Assembly (NCBI RefSeq): GCF_002999335.1
Contig: NW_020312072.1
Coordinates: forward strand, 1-64,000
DNA from: Cyclospora cayetanensis
Taxonomy: Eukaryota > Apicomplexa > Conoidasida > Eucoccidiorida > Eimeriidae
Direction of reading: 5' to 3'
Length of the DNA: 64,000 nucleotides
Below the pieces are notes generated by a model. It was given only the letters and a program-made list of their open reading frames with translations, made no database searches and had not been told where the DNA came from. Positions within the stretch are counted from its first letter, which is position 1; every line of letters begins with the position of its first letter. Below are positions 40,801-52,405 of this stretch, piece by piece. The translations under genes were made by a program, and so were the position numbers.

Positions 40801-41764
40801 CTTTCTCCCTCTCCTCTCTCACAGGTCGCAGCTTCAGCAGCCCCTCACTGCGCCGCTTCCCCCCGCACGGATAGACTTGCTGCAGCGATTGCAGCAAGAG
40901 GAGGAGCAGAAGCAGCAAACGCAGCAAGAGGAGCAGCAGCATATGCAGCAGCAAGAGCAGAAGCAACAGCAACAGGAGCAGCAAGAGCAGAAGCAACAGC
41001 AAGAGGAGCAGCAACAGCAAATGCAGCAAGAGGAGCAGCAACAGCAAGAGGAGCAGCAAGAGCAAATGCAGCAAGAGGAGCAGCAACAGCAAGAGGAGCA
41101 GCAAGAGCAAGAGGAGCAGCAACAACAAGAGGAGTTGCAACAACAAGAGGAGCAGCAACAGCAAGAGGAGGTGCAACAGCAAGAGGAGCAGCAACAGCAA
41201 GAGGAGCAGCAACAACAAGAGGAGCAGCAACAGCAAGAGGAGCAGCGACGACAAGAGGAGCAGCAACAACAAGAGGAGCTGCAACAACAAGAGGAGCAGC
41301 AACAGCACGAGGAGCTGCAGCATATGCAGCAACAGCAAATCCAGCAGCAGCAAATGCAGCAGCAGCCACAACAACAACTGGATGTAACCCCCCCTGTACA
41401 AGTGCTCCGCGATCTTTTCGTGTGCTGCGCACCAGGCAAAGCGGATGTCGCAACAGCAGCAGCAGTCGCAACAGCAGCAGCAAGCTGGCTAGACGTTTAT
41501 GATGGTGTGGAGTGGTTGCTGCCCCTTCCCTGTCCTTTTGGGAACCTCGGCGAAGTAGGACGCCTTGCGGAGGCTTTATTGCCGCGTAGTAGTTCGCTGT
41601 GCTGCCGCTTCACGCATGTAGTGGATTTCAGAGATCCTCCCCCGCAACAACACCACCGACCCCACCTTGATCGAAGCCCCTGCGCATACACCTGGGGAGA
41701 GTCGTTTCCGCAAGTCTTGGTTTACGCTGACTGGCAATCGACGTCTCTTTGCACCAATGCCACG

Positions 41765-41805
<41 letters not shown>

Positions 41806-41812
41806 TACCACG

Positions 41813-41889
<77 letters not shown>

Positions 41890-44236
41890 TACCACGAGCA
41901 GCAGCAGCAACAGCAACAGCAACCCTAGTATGGACTTGGAGGGCAGTCTTCCCAGTGAGAGTCGTGTGTTCATGGCATTTCTGCCGCATCTCTGGGATTT
42001 TTTGAGGTTTGCTGTTGCAGCAGGGGGCAGGGTCCTATTCATCGCCTCTCCTCAGCAACAGCAACAAAAGCAACAACAACAAAAGCAACAACAAAAGCAA
42101 CAACAAAAGCAACAACAAAAGCAACAACAAAAGCAACAACAAAAGCAACAACAAAAGCAACAACAAAAGCAACAACAAAAGCAGCAACAGCAACAAAAGC
42201 AACAGCTGCAGCAGTGGCCGTCTGCGTATGGCGGGTACGAAGAAGGGCAGTCGCATACTGAGACTTTGTCGTTCGATGTGAAAGCGCATGCCGTGGGAGG
42301 TGTAGCTGCAGCGGCTGCCTTAGCCGTCGTGGTGGACGGTTTGCATGTTGATCCCTTGAGGGCTTTTTCCCTCCTCAGCAGCGGCTGTCTGGTGTGTGCA
42401 TGCTCTGCGGAGCTGCTAGGCCTGCTGCGGATGTTGGCTAGCTGGCGAGCGACGACGAGCTGGCGTCGTTTGTGGTGTATGGACGCGCCGGCGTTCGCAG
42501 AGTCGCCGCTTGAGCGGCAGCAAGGGCAGCCTCAGAGGCTGCTGCAGCATCCGATTTTCCTCCAGCAGCAGGAGGAGCACGATGCGAGGAAGCCTTTACC
42601 CCCTCCCTTTCCCATTCCCCCCACCAGCATTGCCTGTCTCTGCGGTGCATGCACCTGGCTAGTTCCTGCGTGGCTCGTTGGGGAGGCACTAAAAGGTGCC
42701 ACCTTTCATGATGCGTGCAGAGGCACGCGCAGCAGACGTTCCCCTGCAAGTCTTCCCCAAGCAGGAGGGCGGGAGCTGGCGTGCAGGGGTAGAGGGAGAG
42801 ACAGCCTCGGAAGCGGCTGTTGCAGTTTTCGCGGGGATAAGAGCGACGGGGAGCTCCCCAGGCACGGTTTCTTTTCTCCGAGGCAGAGACGGGGGCCCTC
42901 TACGCGCCATGTAGAGGCGTCACTGTATTCGCAGCAACCCCTGCAGCCTGCGGCAGAATCAAGTGCCTCACCTCCTGGAGGGGGGGACGGCAGAAGCGCC
43001 ACGCTTGCAGCAGACGCGGCAGCAGGAGGAGGAGCTGCGGGGGCAGGCGTTCCGACGGACGCGTTCGCCACAGCACACGAGAGCTCAATGAAGGCAATGT
43101 TTGTCGATTGTAGGAGTGGCGGCTGTTCTAGAGGAGTGGCTAGCCGGAAGCAAGGCTGCAAGCCATTCGGCTGCCTTCCCCATTGCCCTCTACAGGGGCA
43201 GTGCGCCTCGTACCGTAAGTTTCTGCGGCACACGTGTGGGATCAAAATCCAGAAGACCTCGTGGCTTGTCGTTTCTAGTGAGCAGGCGTCCGCAGCAGCA
43301 TCAGCAGCAGCAACATCGGCATCAGCAGCAGCAGCAGCAGCAGCAGCATCATCATCAGCTGATGGTGTCTACGGTGAGGAGCAGCAGCAGCTGTTAGAGA
43401 TGCTCTGTGGCAGCGGAGCTGGCATTCCACGAGGGGCGTTGCCCCTCGTGATGCTATCCGCAGGACCGCTGCAGAATTCAGAGCCTGCCGTTGGTGTTGT
43501 GTCTCCGAAAACATCTTTGCCGGAAAGCGACAGCGCTTTTTCCAGCGAAAAATGCAGCAGCAGCAGCAGCAGGGGCACGTCTTGGCGTTTGTTTCGCTGC
43601 AAATGCTGCGGTGTACTCACTCACGCGTTGCCTGGGGATGCGAACGACCCCACAGTTGCTCTCTTTGCCAGTTTTGACTGCGCATATGCGCACCCCGAAT
43701 CTGCTGCTGCTGCTGCTGCTGCATCCGCATCCGATGATTCCACGCTGCAGCACCCGCAGCAGCGGTACGCTCGTTCGGGCAAAAAAGGCGCATGCGACGC
43801 TCACGCCTCCGCTAAAAGCAGGAGCAGCACAAGCACTGAAAGCAGCAGGAGCTCCTCGCCAAGCGGCGTCCGAAGCAGATGCAGCTCTGCGGAGGATTAT
43901 TACGCTGCAGAGACTTCCGAGGGCCTCTATGACGTCGACAGCGGGCGAGTTATGTTTTTAGAGACTGCGCTGACAGCAGCAAGCCCACCACCTGCTCAGA
44001 AAAGAAGGCAGAGTCGGAGGAATCGCTTTAGAGTCTCGAGCAGAAGCATCGAGCATCAGTCTAAGCCTCAGCACGAGGAGAGACGCCAACGATGGAGGAG
44101 GAGGAGGCGAGAGATGCCGCTCCCCTTCAGAGTCCGCCTGCAGCGAAAGCTGCCATACATTTGCTTGGCAGAAATGGTGCTACCCAAACTCGTGCCGCTG
44201 CACAAACTTGACACAGTCCTAGGCGCTTCCCTTTAA
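34268..44236 (+). CDS. Giant repeat-rich protein kinase (non-RD)
   Basis: Proposed exons: 34268-34286, 34345-34865, 34999-35052, 35099-38384, 38713-38801, 39401-44236; all phases agree and give 2934 residues. The catalytic domain starts at the exon 4/5 junction: LIGRG|TYGCVWG (G-loop), VALK Lys1314, helix-C Glu1334 in FNEVSAL, HFDLKCGN (Asp1463, Asn1468), DFG at 1508-1510, SPE in place of APE (Glu1535), then after an ~85-residue basic insertion ACDVWCLGC and HPGKRP. All ATP and Mg residues are present, so it is probably active. HFD replaces HRD, marking a non-RD kinase. No known group is assigned; RGTEINKSPE resembles some protist kinases. Outside the kinase domain are poly-Asp, Glu/Gln, Ser/Tyr and Asn/Ser runs. 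The region coded by 41485-42470 may be a degenerate phosphatase fold. The three N-terminal exons are less certain than the rest. Confidence 0.8.
36430..36665 (+). repeat. Glu/Gln hexanucleotide coding repeat
   Basis: Imperfect repeats of GAGCAAGTGCAA/GAGTTAGAGCAA type giving alternating E/Q with V, L and S, in exon 4 of the kinase gene. Likely a flexible or coiled-coil acidic linker. Confidence 0.9.
37702..37842 (+). repeat. (GAT)n repeat encoding poly-Asp
   Basis: About 45 GAT codons interrupted by a few GTT, giving an almost pure Asp tract roughly 370 residues before the kinase domain. It is a strongly acidic patch and a likely polymorphic microsatellite. Confidence 0.95.
40886..41376 (+). 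repeat. Gln/Glu-rich tandem coding repeat (QQEEQQ)
   Basis: About 490 bases of CAGCAACAGCAAGAGGAG-type units (roughly 18-base period) directly after the kinase catalytic domain, encoding about 160 residues of Q and E. The complementary strand reads as long Leu- or Cys-rich frames that are artefacts. Confidence 0.92.
41755..41925 (+). repeat. Asn/Ser coding repeat
   Basis: Repeats of AACAGC with a duplicated unit containing ACCACGAGCAGCAGC encode (NS)n and NTTSSSS, separating two conserved-looking segments of the kinase C-terminal part. Confidence 0.92.
42055..42208 (+). repeat. Gln/Lys tandem coding repeat (QQQK)
   Basis: CAACAACAAAAG units, about twelve copies with a near-perfect 12-base period, encoding QQQK repeats. 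The tract lies just after GGRVLFIASP in the kinase C-terminal part. Confidence 0.93.
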
Positions 44237-47200
44237 CTCCCTGGGGGGAGCTCCTCGTTCTGCATCTCGCCTGCCCTGTAGGGGCAAAGGACGAAGCCTC
44301 AGAACGGTTTTGAACCATTTAGCAGCTCATGAAGCAGCTACTGTCTTGTGTTGTTGTTTCTCTCTCTGCCTCTCTCTCGCTCTGCCTCTCTCTCTCTGTA
44401 TTTCTCTCTCTCGGCGCCTCTTCCAGTGGATTGCGCTCTGTTTCTGCTGCCCCATTTGCCTCACATCCTAGGGGCCGTCTTATCCTTCCTTTATCAGTTC
44501 ATCACATCCGTTTAACCGCGATCCGACGCATATATAATAAAGAGCATTGAAAACGGCAAACCAGAGCCTGGCTGCCTTGTCTAGTGTCCCCTCTCTGTGC
44601 CTCCTAGCGGAGCCTAAAGAACGACTGTAAAGGGACGCACAGGGCCCCTTCAAACCACAGGACAGTCCTTTTCTCCTCAAGAGGTGTACTGTGCAATTAG
44701 TTATCTCCTTCCCTCTGCCGTACCGCCTTTAGCGGGATAAAACTACCCTCCCCGCCGCCTTCCTAGTGAGCAGGGAGCGACGCGCAACTCGTCTATGAGC
44801 GCTTGACCCTACGGGCAGAGAGAGAGAGACGTGCCTCAAGCAGCACCCTCCACCGCACCGCTTAAAGGCAACAGCAAGGCACCGCATCAAGGCGAAGCTT
44901 GCTGGTGCCTTCCTGCGTGACAGAAGCTTTGCTCTTTTTGTATAAAGGCGATGTATCTCTTCTCCTTGAAACGGATTTATGTCCCACCTGTGAAAAGCCT
45001 CGTCGATTTGCGCGCACGTGCCACTAAGCCAACTGGCCTTTAGCATGCAGCGCATCGACTCGCCGTGCTGTTATGTTTTATGTCGAATGCTAAGACGTGC
45101 ACTGCGCAGAGGCAGATAGAACGAAACTTTAGACAGAGGGGCAGACGTATACAGGCAATGTGAGCGCCTTTAACACATACGCAGGGGAAAATTAGACGAT
45201 ACAGTGAATCCCTACCTATTCATAGGGTACCTTTGCTTGCACACAACAGATGCTGCGCATTTTTAGCGCTGGAGTACATATATATATATGTATATGTATA
45301 TATGTACATACAAACATGGTGATACATTTGTGTTGCTAGGGGCTCTTTTGGCTAGTTTGAAATGCATGCATGCATCCGCACTGGGGCAAGAATCACAGAG
45401 AGGGAGAAAAGGGAGTGTCTGTCGGTCCTAGGAAGGGGCCCTACTCACATATGAGGCCAGGGAGATATTTGGGTGCGATACTACAGCAGGCGCATGCGGC
45501 CGCCGGACAGCGCAGAGTTACTGCAGTGTCACGCTTAGGGTCAAAGGCGAGTCTGGCACTAGAGTGTATGCAGCAGCAGGTGTGGGAACTGGCGAGCCTC
45601 AGCCGAAGTGTAGCATCACGCGGTTGAGGAAAAAAATGTCGACAAGAAGTCATAAATGGGTGTATTGCAAGGAAAGTTGCACCATGATCCCCGTAGGGCG
45701 TGCGGCACGGAGGATGCCGAATTACGTGATGCCTACGAGGGAGCCTTTTCTTGACAGGCAGCCATGGTAGGGGGCACAGGTGTTCTGGTCGCTTTAGACA
45801 AGACTGAATCTGGCAGTGCATCGGTTTATGAAGTAAGAAACGCCCCCACGGGCGCTTTACTGTTCTTGTGAGCGGCTCAGCACAGCTCTCCCCCCTCTGG
45901 TTGCCTTCGAAGCCCTTTTTGCAGTTGCCTCAGTCTGCAGATCCGCTGCAACGCCGCATCATCATTTGGCCCAGACTCAAGGACTGGCACGGCTGGCATC
46001 CAGCGCATCACGGGGTAATTTACTAAGCGGGAGTGCGTATGTGGGTCGCCTGTCACCGGATTGTTCAGCAGACTGCACAGCCTGCTCCAAGCAGCAGCAC
46101 GCATAACAGGAATTCGTGGCTCTGGCCTCGCACTCGGGGCAAAGCTTTGCGTTGTGACGCAAGATTGCTGTGTCTGCATGGAATGTGTAAAAGCGCATCG
46201 CGCGTGTTGAGGCTTTAAAAAAGGGGGTACTCTTCTGCCATGGTTTTCTCAGCATCGCGGTTATAGTAGGACGCCAAAGGGGAACTTAGCAGTGCCTCTG
46301 CGCAAACCCGCCACACATATTACTCGTTGCAGGCCTCCTCTTCCTCTTGCTCTTGCAACTTGCAGTGGTCTCAGAGTGAAGAGGCAAGTGAACAACTAGA
46401 AACCAGAGGCATCGGGACCTAGAGGGAACTTTTAAGGAGAGGGGGAACAGAACCTGCCCTTCAGTGCCAGTTTATCGAATATGCGGCGGGCAGTCTGTGC
46501 GGCGTCAAAGGCGCGGCACCGCAGTTTTGCCAGGACACGCAATTCATTGGTCTTCTGAAGTACAGACACCCAGGTCGAAGAAAAACAAGGCCAGGGGTAG
46601 TGCCAGTGCCAGTCAAGTGGTCAGCTACGGATGATCCTGCATGGTTTTGGACTCACAGCCGCGGCACGCTTCGCAGCATTACTGCAGCTGCCGATCTTGC
46701 CTTTCGGCATTTTCAAAGTATTGGTCTAGTCTGGGGCAGGCAGGAAGTGGTGTTTTTGGAGGACCCTATGAAGGGGGGAAGCTTCTTTACAGCATTGCAC
46801 GCACTTCATCAAATACGCCTCTCCTGTCCAACTCCGCCTTGAGGGGCTGCAGCTGTTTGTACACCTTCCGCCGCAATTCCCGGAACAAACTGCGCAGATT
46901 ATCACTCACGAGCCTAAGCCCTTAGCGCGCACGTTGTACGATCGGTGCCCGAGAATTAAAATAATACAACAATTTGTGAGGCTACCATAGGCCTTCATGG
47001 GATGTTGTCGTTTGGTCTTCATTATAGGGTGTGTCATTTAGATCTCGGCTGACCGCTGCTTGGCGTCATTGAAGACTACGCGGCCCTGTGGTCGAAGACT
47101 CCTCTGAACAAAGTATAGAGCCTCATAGCTAAACTTTTAGAGCCTAGACCAATAGTTCCGATCCCGCCGCCTCTGCAAGCAGTGCGTTTGCCAGGCTTAC

Positions 47201-48470
47201 TATGCATGCGAGAGTTTGCTCAGCATCCCAGGTGTCAACGGCCTCGACGAAGGCCAAGTAATTCTATGAAAACACAATGCACGGTTACTCGTGAGCTCTG
47301 GTGCTTTCAGAAATGGGCAAGAGAGAGCGAGCCTTGGGGTGCTCTTAGCTGCACAGAAGATACCCTACGACCACTTAGAGGCCTCTGATAATCCGTCTAT
47401 TAACGATTCAGCCCTAATATGTAGACCTGGTACCGAACACCCAGAGGCAAGTGCCCCAAAGGTCGGGGGGAGTCATGTGTGCAAGAAAGGCACAAGAGCT
47501 AGAGAGGCATCACTACTCCAGCAGAGCCAAGCAACAGGTGAGAGTGCACACGGAAGCACGGCCGCATTAACGTGTGGATGCGCATAGGGTGATATAATAA
47601 CGGTATGACCAATAAAACGGAGGGCGGTAAATGCCAAAATCAACATGAAGCTGTACGGTGATATGTCTGCTTCGTATGGACATGCGGGACGGATACGAGA
47701 ATGACAAACCAGGCATGACAGCGAGTCCTTCGTTGTAAAGGCGTACTTGCGTATATTCTCCTTCACTGGAGAACGCCTCGTCCTGATGGTTGCCTCCCCC
47801 TGCTTCTTCTTTCTTACATTTATCAAGTTGGGTCGTTTCTCTGAAGCGAAAAAATGCATGTGGGTGCAATATTCGGTTTCTGTGAGAGCCGGTGGCACTC
47901 TTTCCTCTCCGTTGCTCAACTGAAGCACATAAAGGCGTTCCCCTGCAAAACTTGCAGGCATTTGTCGAATTGTGTATCCTGCATGCATGCGCGTTTCTGG
48001 GTGTCAATACATGTGCGCATTCTTTACAACGCGATCCAGAGAGACATTTGCATAGAATTATGTAATCGAGAAAGCACCTGCAACCTCGGTGCTGTGCATG
48101 TACAGCCACAGAACCACTCATATCAGTGGATTACAGTGAATGCACAGCCCTTCTTTCTGCATGCTTTCCGTTCCCTACACATGCAGTCCATAAGGCCCTT
48201 TCTTTGAGCAGCCGTGAGAAATTCGATAAGCACAAAGCACGAAACAGAGGGCAATATTCCAAAGGGCTGTTGGTTTCGCGCGTTCAACAACCATGTGCGC
48301 CGAGGGGCTAGGAATCGAAGCATGAGGCGGACGGGGTACACTACACAAGCATCGAATTCCATTAGCAAAGTCATAGGGTTTTCTTGACTCCCCCACAAAA
48401 TTTTTGATGGAACCACCATAAACGCAGCAAAACACAAGCCAAAGTTATATCAGGCCATGATGCCTTTATT
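44237..48470. other. Gene-poor region
   Basis: Contains a TCTC-rich stretch at about 44355-44420 and a TA-rich microsatellite at about 45276-45312. Short frames on both strands at 44729-45055 (-) and 45370-45627 (+) are possible exons but have no recognisable content. A protein-like fragment at 46769-46990 is listed separately. No conserved gene is seen. Confidence 0.4.
46769..46990 (+). pseudogene. Protein-like open fragment without start
   Basis: A 73-codon open stretch with no ATG, ending at TAG 46988-46990, reads strongly like protein (HFIKYASPVQLRLEGLQLF, then a Pro/Gln-rich part and ARTLYDRCPRIKIIQQF). Upstream DNA is protein-like in other frames, so frameshifts or introns have broken it. 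It may belong to a decayed gene or mobile element. No family is recognised. Confidence 0.28.
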
Positions 48471-49259
48471 TTACAGCTGTTGTGTTGCCGAAGTCTCCAT
48501 GCCATCATGCCTAGCGACGCTTTGAGGCATTGCTTTGGTTTCTGAGGCCTGTGAGGCGGGTTTCTCATCTGCATCCTCAACCGCCTCGAATTCAGCGCAA
48601 TCCTGGGAGCACTGCGGGCTAAGGGGCCTCTGCTTCTCCTCGCATACTTCTGTTCTTCTGTCAGGCGTTTGTGCCTTATCGGTCCTCGCGTAGGGCTTCC
48701 TAACTCCCTGGATCTGAGAAGTCTTTTTTATAGCGGGTGCCCTAGCCTCTAATTCTATGCGTTTTGCGGTAAGCGTTGGCAAGCAGCTGCTGGGGAGAAA
48801 GGGCACGGAGGAGCGGTCGCGGTAGTCGAGCTCGGAGGCGAATAATGACGGTGTTGAATACACAGTAAGCATTTGCGGTTTGCTAGGCTGTGGAAGCCGC
48901 CTCAGGCCGTTAGATCTGGTGGTGGAGCTGGCAGTGTTTTTGACTGTTTTTGCTGGCGTTGCAAGGGTCGATGCGGGAACGACAATTGAATACTGTCGCT
49001 GGATGGCGGAGGAAAGGCCAGCAATGGACTTGAGACGGCGCCTCAGCGTTGCTACGGACTGACTACGAGGCAGCAAAAAGGGCGCAGCCGGTGTCCCTTC
49101 TGTTTCCCCTGCTGCTGTTGAAACGCCAATCCCAGCGTCCGTGATGAATACCGAGGAGCCATCAGGGGGGGCCTCTGGGTGTCTTGCAGGTACAAAACAG
49201 CTCTTGTTTTCGGAAAGGGCAACGTTAGTGCCCCTCCATCCAAAAGTGACGGAATGCAT
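48471..49259 (-). CDS. Hypothetical Ser/Thr/Pro-rich basic protein
   Basis: A 262-residue frame with a true ATG at 49259. It has no homopolymer runs, is rich in Ser, Thr, Pro and Arg, and contains a basic segment (TLRRRLKSIAGLSSAIQRQ) and an acidic end (CAEFEAVEDADEKP), giving the look of a disordered nuclear or cytoskeletal protein. No domain is recognised. A second - strand frame (49052-49423, ATG at 49423) overlaps its N-terminal part and also reads well at its start (ATASIRKKLGEELSATLMQRR), so the true gene may begin at 49423 and splice into this frame. Confidence 0.5.
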   Translation of the reverse strand: MHSVTFGWRGTNVALSENKSCFVPARHPEAPPDGSSVFITDAGIGVSTAAGETEGTPAAPFLLPRSQSVATLRRRLKSIAGLSSAIQRQYSIVVPASTLATPAKTVKNTASSTTRSNGLRRLPQPSKPQMLTVYSTPSLFASELDYRDRSSVPFLPSSCLPTLTAKRIELEARAPAIKKTSQIQGVRKPYARTDKAQTPDRRTEVCEEKQRPLSPQCSQDCAEFEAVEDADEKPASQASETKAMPQSVARHDGMETSATQQL

Positions 49260-50744
49260 CCCTTTCCGTAGAAAGCGGCCAGTTGGGCTGGGGAGGGGTC
49301 AGATTTATTAGCTCTTGTGTCTCTTCTCTGCATTAACGTGGCCGATAGTTCCTCTCCTAGTTTTTTACGTATACTTGCAGTTGCGAGTATCGCGTGTTGT
49401 TGTGGGCCTTTTGGAGGAAACATGCATTACGTTCCGCTGTGACTTCTTGCGTGTTAGCTACGAAAATGCGGTGACCAAGGAGGTGCAAGCACAGTTTTGG
49501 AGTAGTGCGTTACTTCATATCACATAAATAGCCGTACAAGGGTGAGCCACCAGTGGCTACACAATAATCAAGACTAGTATCAAGGCGCAGTTTCGGCAAA
49601 CGAGAATGGGAGACCAAAAGTATTATGCAACATGAATCACATCCTTCACTAGGTGTTTCTTGAAACTGGAAAAGCGTTGCCAGAATTCCTGCTCATGATG
49701 GCAGCACATACTCGCGGATGTCATGCAGAGCACTAGCGATCTATACATGTGCAGGAACTGTGCTCGTTGCGTTTAATAACACCTGCGCATGCTTCATAAT
49801 ACTTGCACATCCAGGCACAAAGAACTGTTCTGCGACAGAGGACCAGCACTCCTGTAGTGAGCCCTTCAGTATCCAACAATTTCTGTGGAAGGCTACAGGA
49901 AAAGGGCACGGATGACGCTTCATAACGCTTCAGCTTCGTGGGTTAAACAGCTAATTCTCGAGTGGAAAACTACCTCAGTGAGGAAGAACACTAAGATGCT
50001 GAACCTAAGGTTCATTTAGACAACAGCTTATACGCGACTTCAAGGGATTCTGCAGATAAAACAGGAATACTTTCAAGAAGGCGGATGCCTTTTGCATGCA
50101 ATAGCGCTCAGGGGGGCTTGCGGGGCTTTGGGACAGCCAACAAGACTAATTTTATGATAGAAAACGGGGCACTTGCTTTACCTCATATTTTCTGTACTCA
50201 GGACCAAGTGGTATATATATCCTGAAAACCGCGAATAGCGCTCGCATGCGTGGCCGGCGCGCATGTGCCCAATGCCTCGAAGTTTCGCGTGTCGGAACAA
50301 TTTGCGCTCTCAGATGCCTCTGGAGCTTGCCTGATTTGTCATTTTTGCTTCGTTGAGCTTGGTAAGTGGCGTTTTACTCGGAGAAGAAATGTATTGGCAG
50401 CGAGAGCTTGGAAGAACAGTGACTTCTATTGCGTGATCGTGGTCGCAACACTGCTGTAGTCTTCGGCCCCAAAGTACGCGTCCTCGACCGTGTTACACTT
50501 ACAAGCATTGCTACGAGTATCTAGAGGGCAAGGAAGAGAGGAAGGCACTATAGTTTCACGCAAGTCCACCAAGGGCGTGTGGGGAAACACCCCAGGATCG
50601 AGAGGAGATTTTGACATGGGTTCTTTTCGTTATGTGTCTCAGGGTGCTCCGTCCGTGTGATCTCGTCCTCACCTTGAAATTCTTCGCCGCCACTTCATAT
50701 CCTTTATTTGCCTTCTTGGTTCTGCCTGCCTGCCCCATCTACAG
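49260..50744. other. Intergenic region
   Basis: Lies between the divergent hypothetical gene and MRT4, so it should hold both promoters. The C/T-rich stretch ending ATCTACAG just before 50745 could instead be a splice acceptor from an untranslated first exon. Nothing else is seen. Confidence 0.42.
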
Positions 50745-52405
50745 ATGGCGCCATCAAAGAGGGCGAAGGTGGTTTCGCTTACCAAAACAAAAAAGCAAAA
50801 GACGGGAAATAGGAGCAGCGCCTCTCAGGCGAAGAATCTGCTCATTGATGGTGTCAGACAGATGGCGGAGGAGGAAGGAATGCACATCTACGTCATCGAA
50901 GTTCACAACCAGAAAAACTCCCTCTTTAAGCTTGCACGGGATGCTCTAAAACCTGGAAAGTACGTTGGCCTGATCTTCCCACATGTAATTTCCTGTCTCT
51001 CGCCTTGCAGGCGAGCTACGTATTTGTTGCTACGCTATCCACATTTATTGTTCCTTGGCTCGTATCGGGGGGCGGAGGCGGTGGGGGTGTGAGTGGGTGG
51101 CTAAGCCGCAATCGTCGAGGGTTCGTGTTTTCTTCCAGGGAAGGGAGGAGACAACGCAGTTTTTTGCAAGTATTTCAAAGGGTAGAAGCATGGCGCATGC
51201 CTCTTGTGGACCTATAATGTGCGGCGGTAGTGCTACTGACGAATGCGAAAGTGTACCACTATGTGTATGTATTTGTGATTGCCTCTGTGTGGGCGCCTTG
51301 TGTTTCGGAGTGTGCCTATCGAGGTTTTAGCCTTTCTCCTCTTTGCAGTAGGTATACGCCTGATCTGTGAGTACTCAAATTAAGCAAGGATGCCCTGTTT
51401 GCTTTGACTTCCTGCCTGCTGCTTGCATCTCAGGCTGTTTTTTGGAAAGAACAAAGTGCTGCAGGTGGCTTTAGGGTCGCAACCCTCCACCGAGTGTCTC
51501 GACAACGTATATAAGTTATCAAAAATGCTCAAGGGAGAAAGAGGCATTCTAATAACGAAGCACGATCTCCCGGAAGTGAAGAAACTGCTGGCCCAAGTAA
51601 CAGCAGACGAATACGCCAAGGCCGGCTTTTTAGCCACAAAGACTATTATGCTCGAGGTGTGTTTTGGCTGTTTGTAGCAGACCTAAGAGGCTGTGTCATG
51701 GAAGACACCCGGAAACATTTTTTTTGAAGCTTTTAATGCTGCCCTTACCACGTTGATCCGTGTTCCTGCTAAGAGCACGATGCATTGTGTTCGCGGTTCA
51801 ACGCCAAAAGGCATGCGATATGCATTACTTGTCCCCACTTGGGATTTTTCATGTCCATTGGCACGTTGCAGCCAGGGTTCGATGCCCTCGAGAGGTTTCC
51901 TCATTCGATGGAGCCACGACTTCGCTCTTTGGGCCTCCCCACCCAGTTGCAGGTATCGGGGCACAATAAGTCTGCATCTCCAGAGCCTCACTACCGTGTT
52001 TAGGATGACTGTAGCCTACAAAGAAACCGCCGTACTAGTATAAGATAATTATTTTGTGTGCGGTTATCGCTGTTGTATCGTTGCTATGATCGGTGGTGAA
52101 GGCGGTGCTGTGTGCAGAACGGAAAGATTAATCTCCTCGGCAAGCACACGGTCTGCACCGAAGGTTCTGCCCTCAGCGTCGAACAGGCGCAGATTCTGGT
52201 GAAGACCTACCTTTACGAGGGTTCAGGGTCGAGAATTTAGGGTTGGGTTCCCAGATTTGATGGCACTGTTGGGAAAGGCACTGAAGACGGCTCTCTCTGT
52301 GGTGCATGCTTTTTTTTGATGCAGAAACACCTGGATGTGAAGATGGCAAGGTTCTCGCTGTCTGTTGTGGGTCACTGGCACAACGGAATGGTAGAGGCGT
52401 TGTGA
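50745..52405 (+). CDS. MRT4: MRT4, ribosome assembly factor (uL10/P0-like)
   Basis: Five exons: 50745-50959, 51434-51656, 51872-51952, 52118-52198, 52325-52405; all phases agree and give 226 residues (human homologue about 239). MRT4 occupies the P-stalk base of nuclear pre-60S particles until replaced by P0, its release being triggered by the Yvh1 phosphatase in yeast. Seen: basic N-terminus KRAKVVSLTKTKK, LFFGKNKVLQVALG, GILITKHDLPEVKKLL, the hallmark FPHSMEPRLRSLGLPTQL, and C-terminal LDVKMARFSLSV matching the family MAEFKV block. The exon 4 donor GTGAAG is chosen because it joins QIL to KHLDVKMA without gap. The acidic tail of animal MRT4 is absent, and it also lacks the P0 C-terminal extension, separating it from ribosomal P0. 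Confidence 0.95.

Noticed and set aside
40739..41483. Poly-Leu, poly-Cys and Ala-rich - strand ORFs of about 200 residues
   Set aside because: Artefacts of stop-free CAG/CAA arrays in the kinase gene.
51874..51890. GGTTCGATGCC, a perfect-looking tRNA B box
   Set aside because: It lies inside MRT4 exon 3 (PGFDALE) with no A box or cloverleaf around it.
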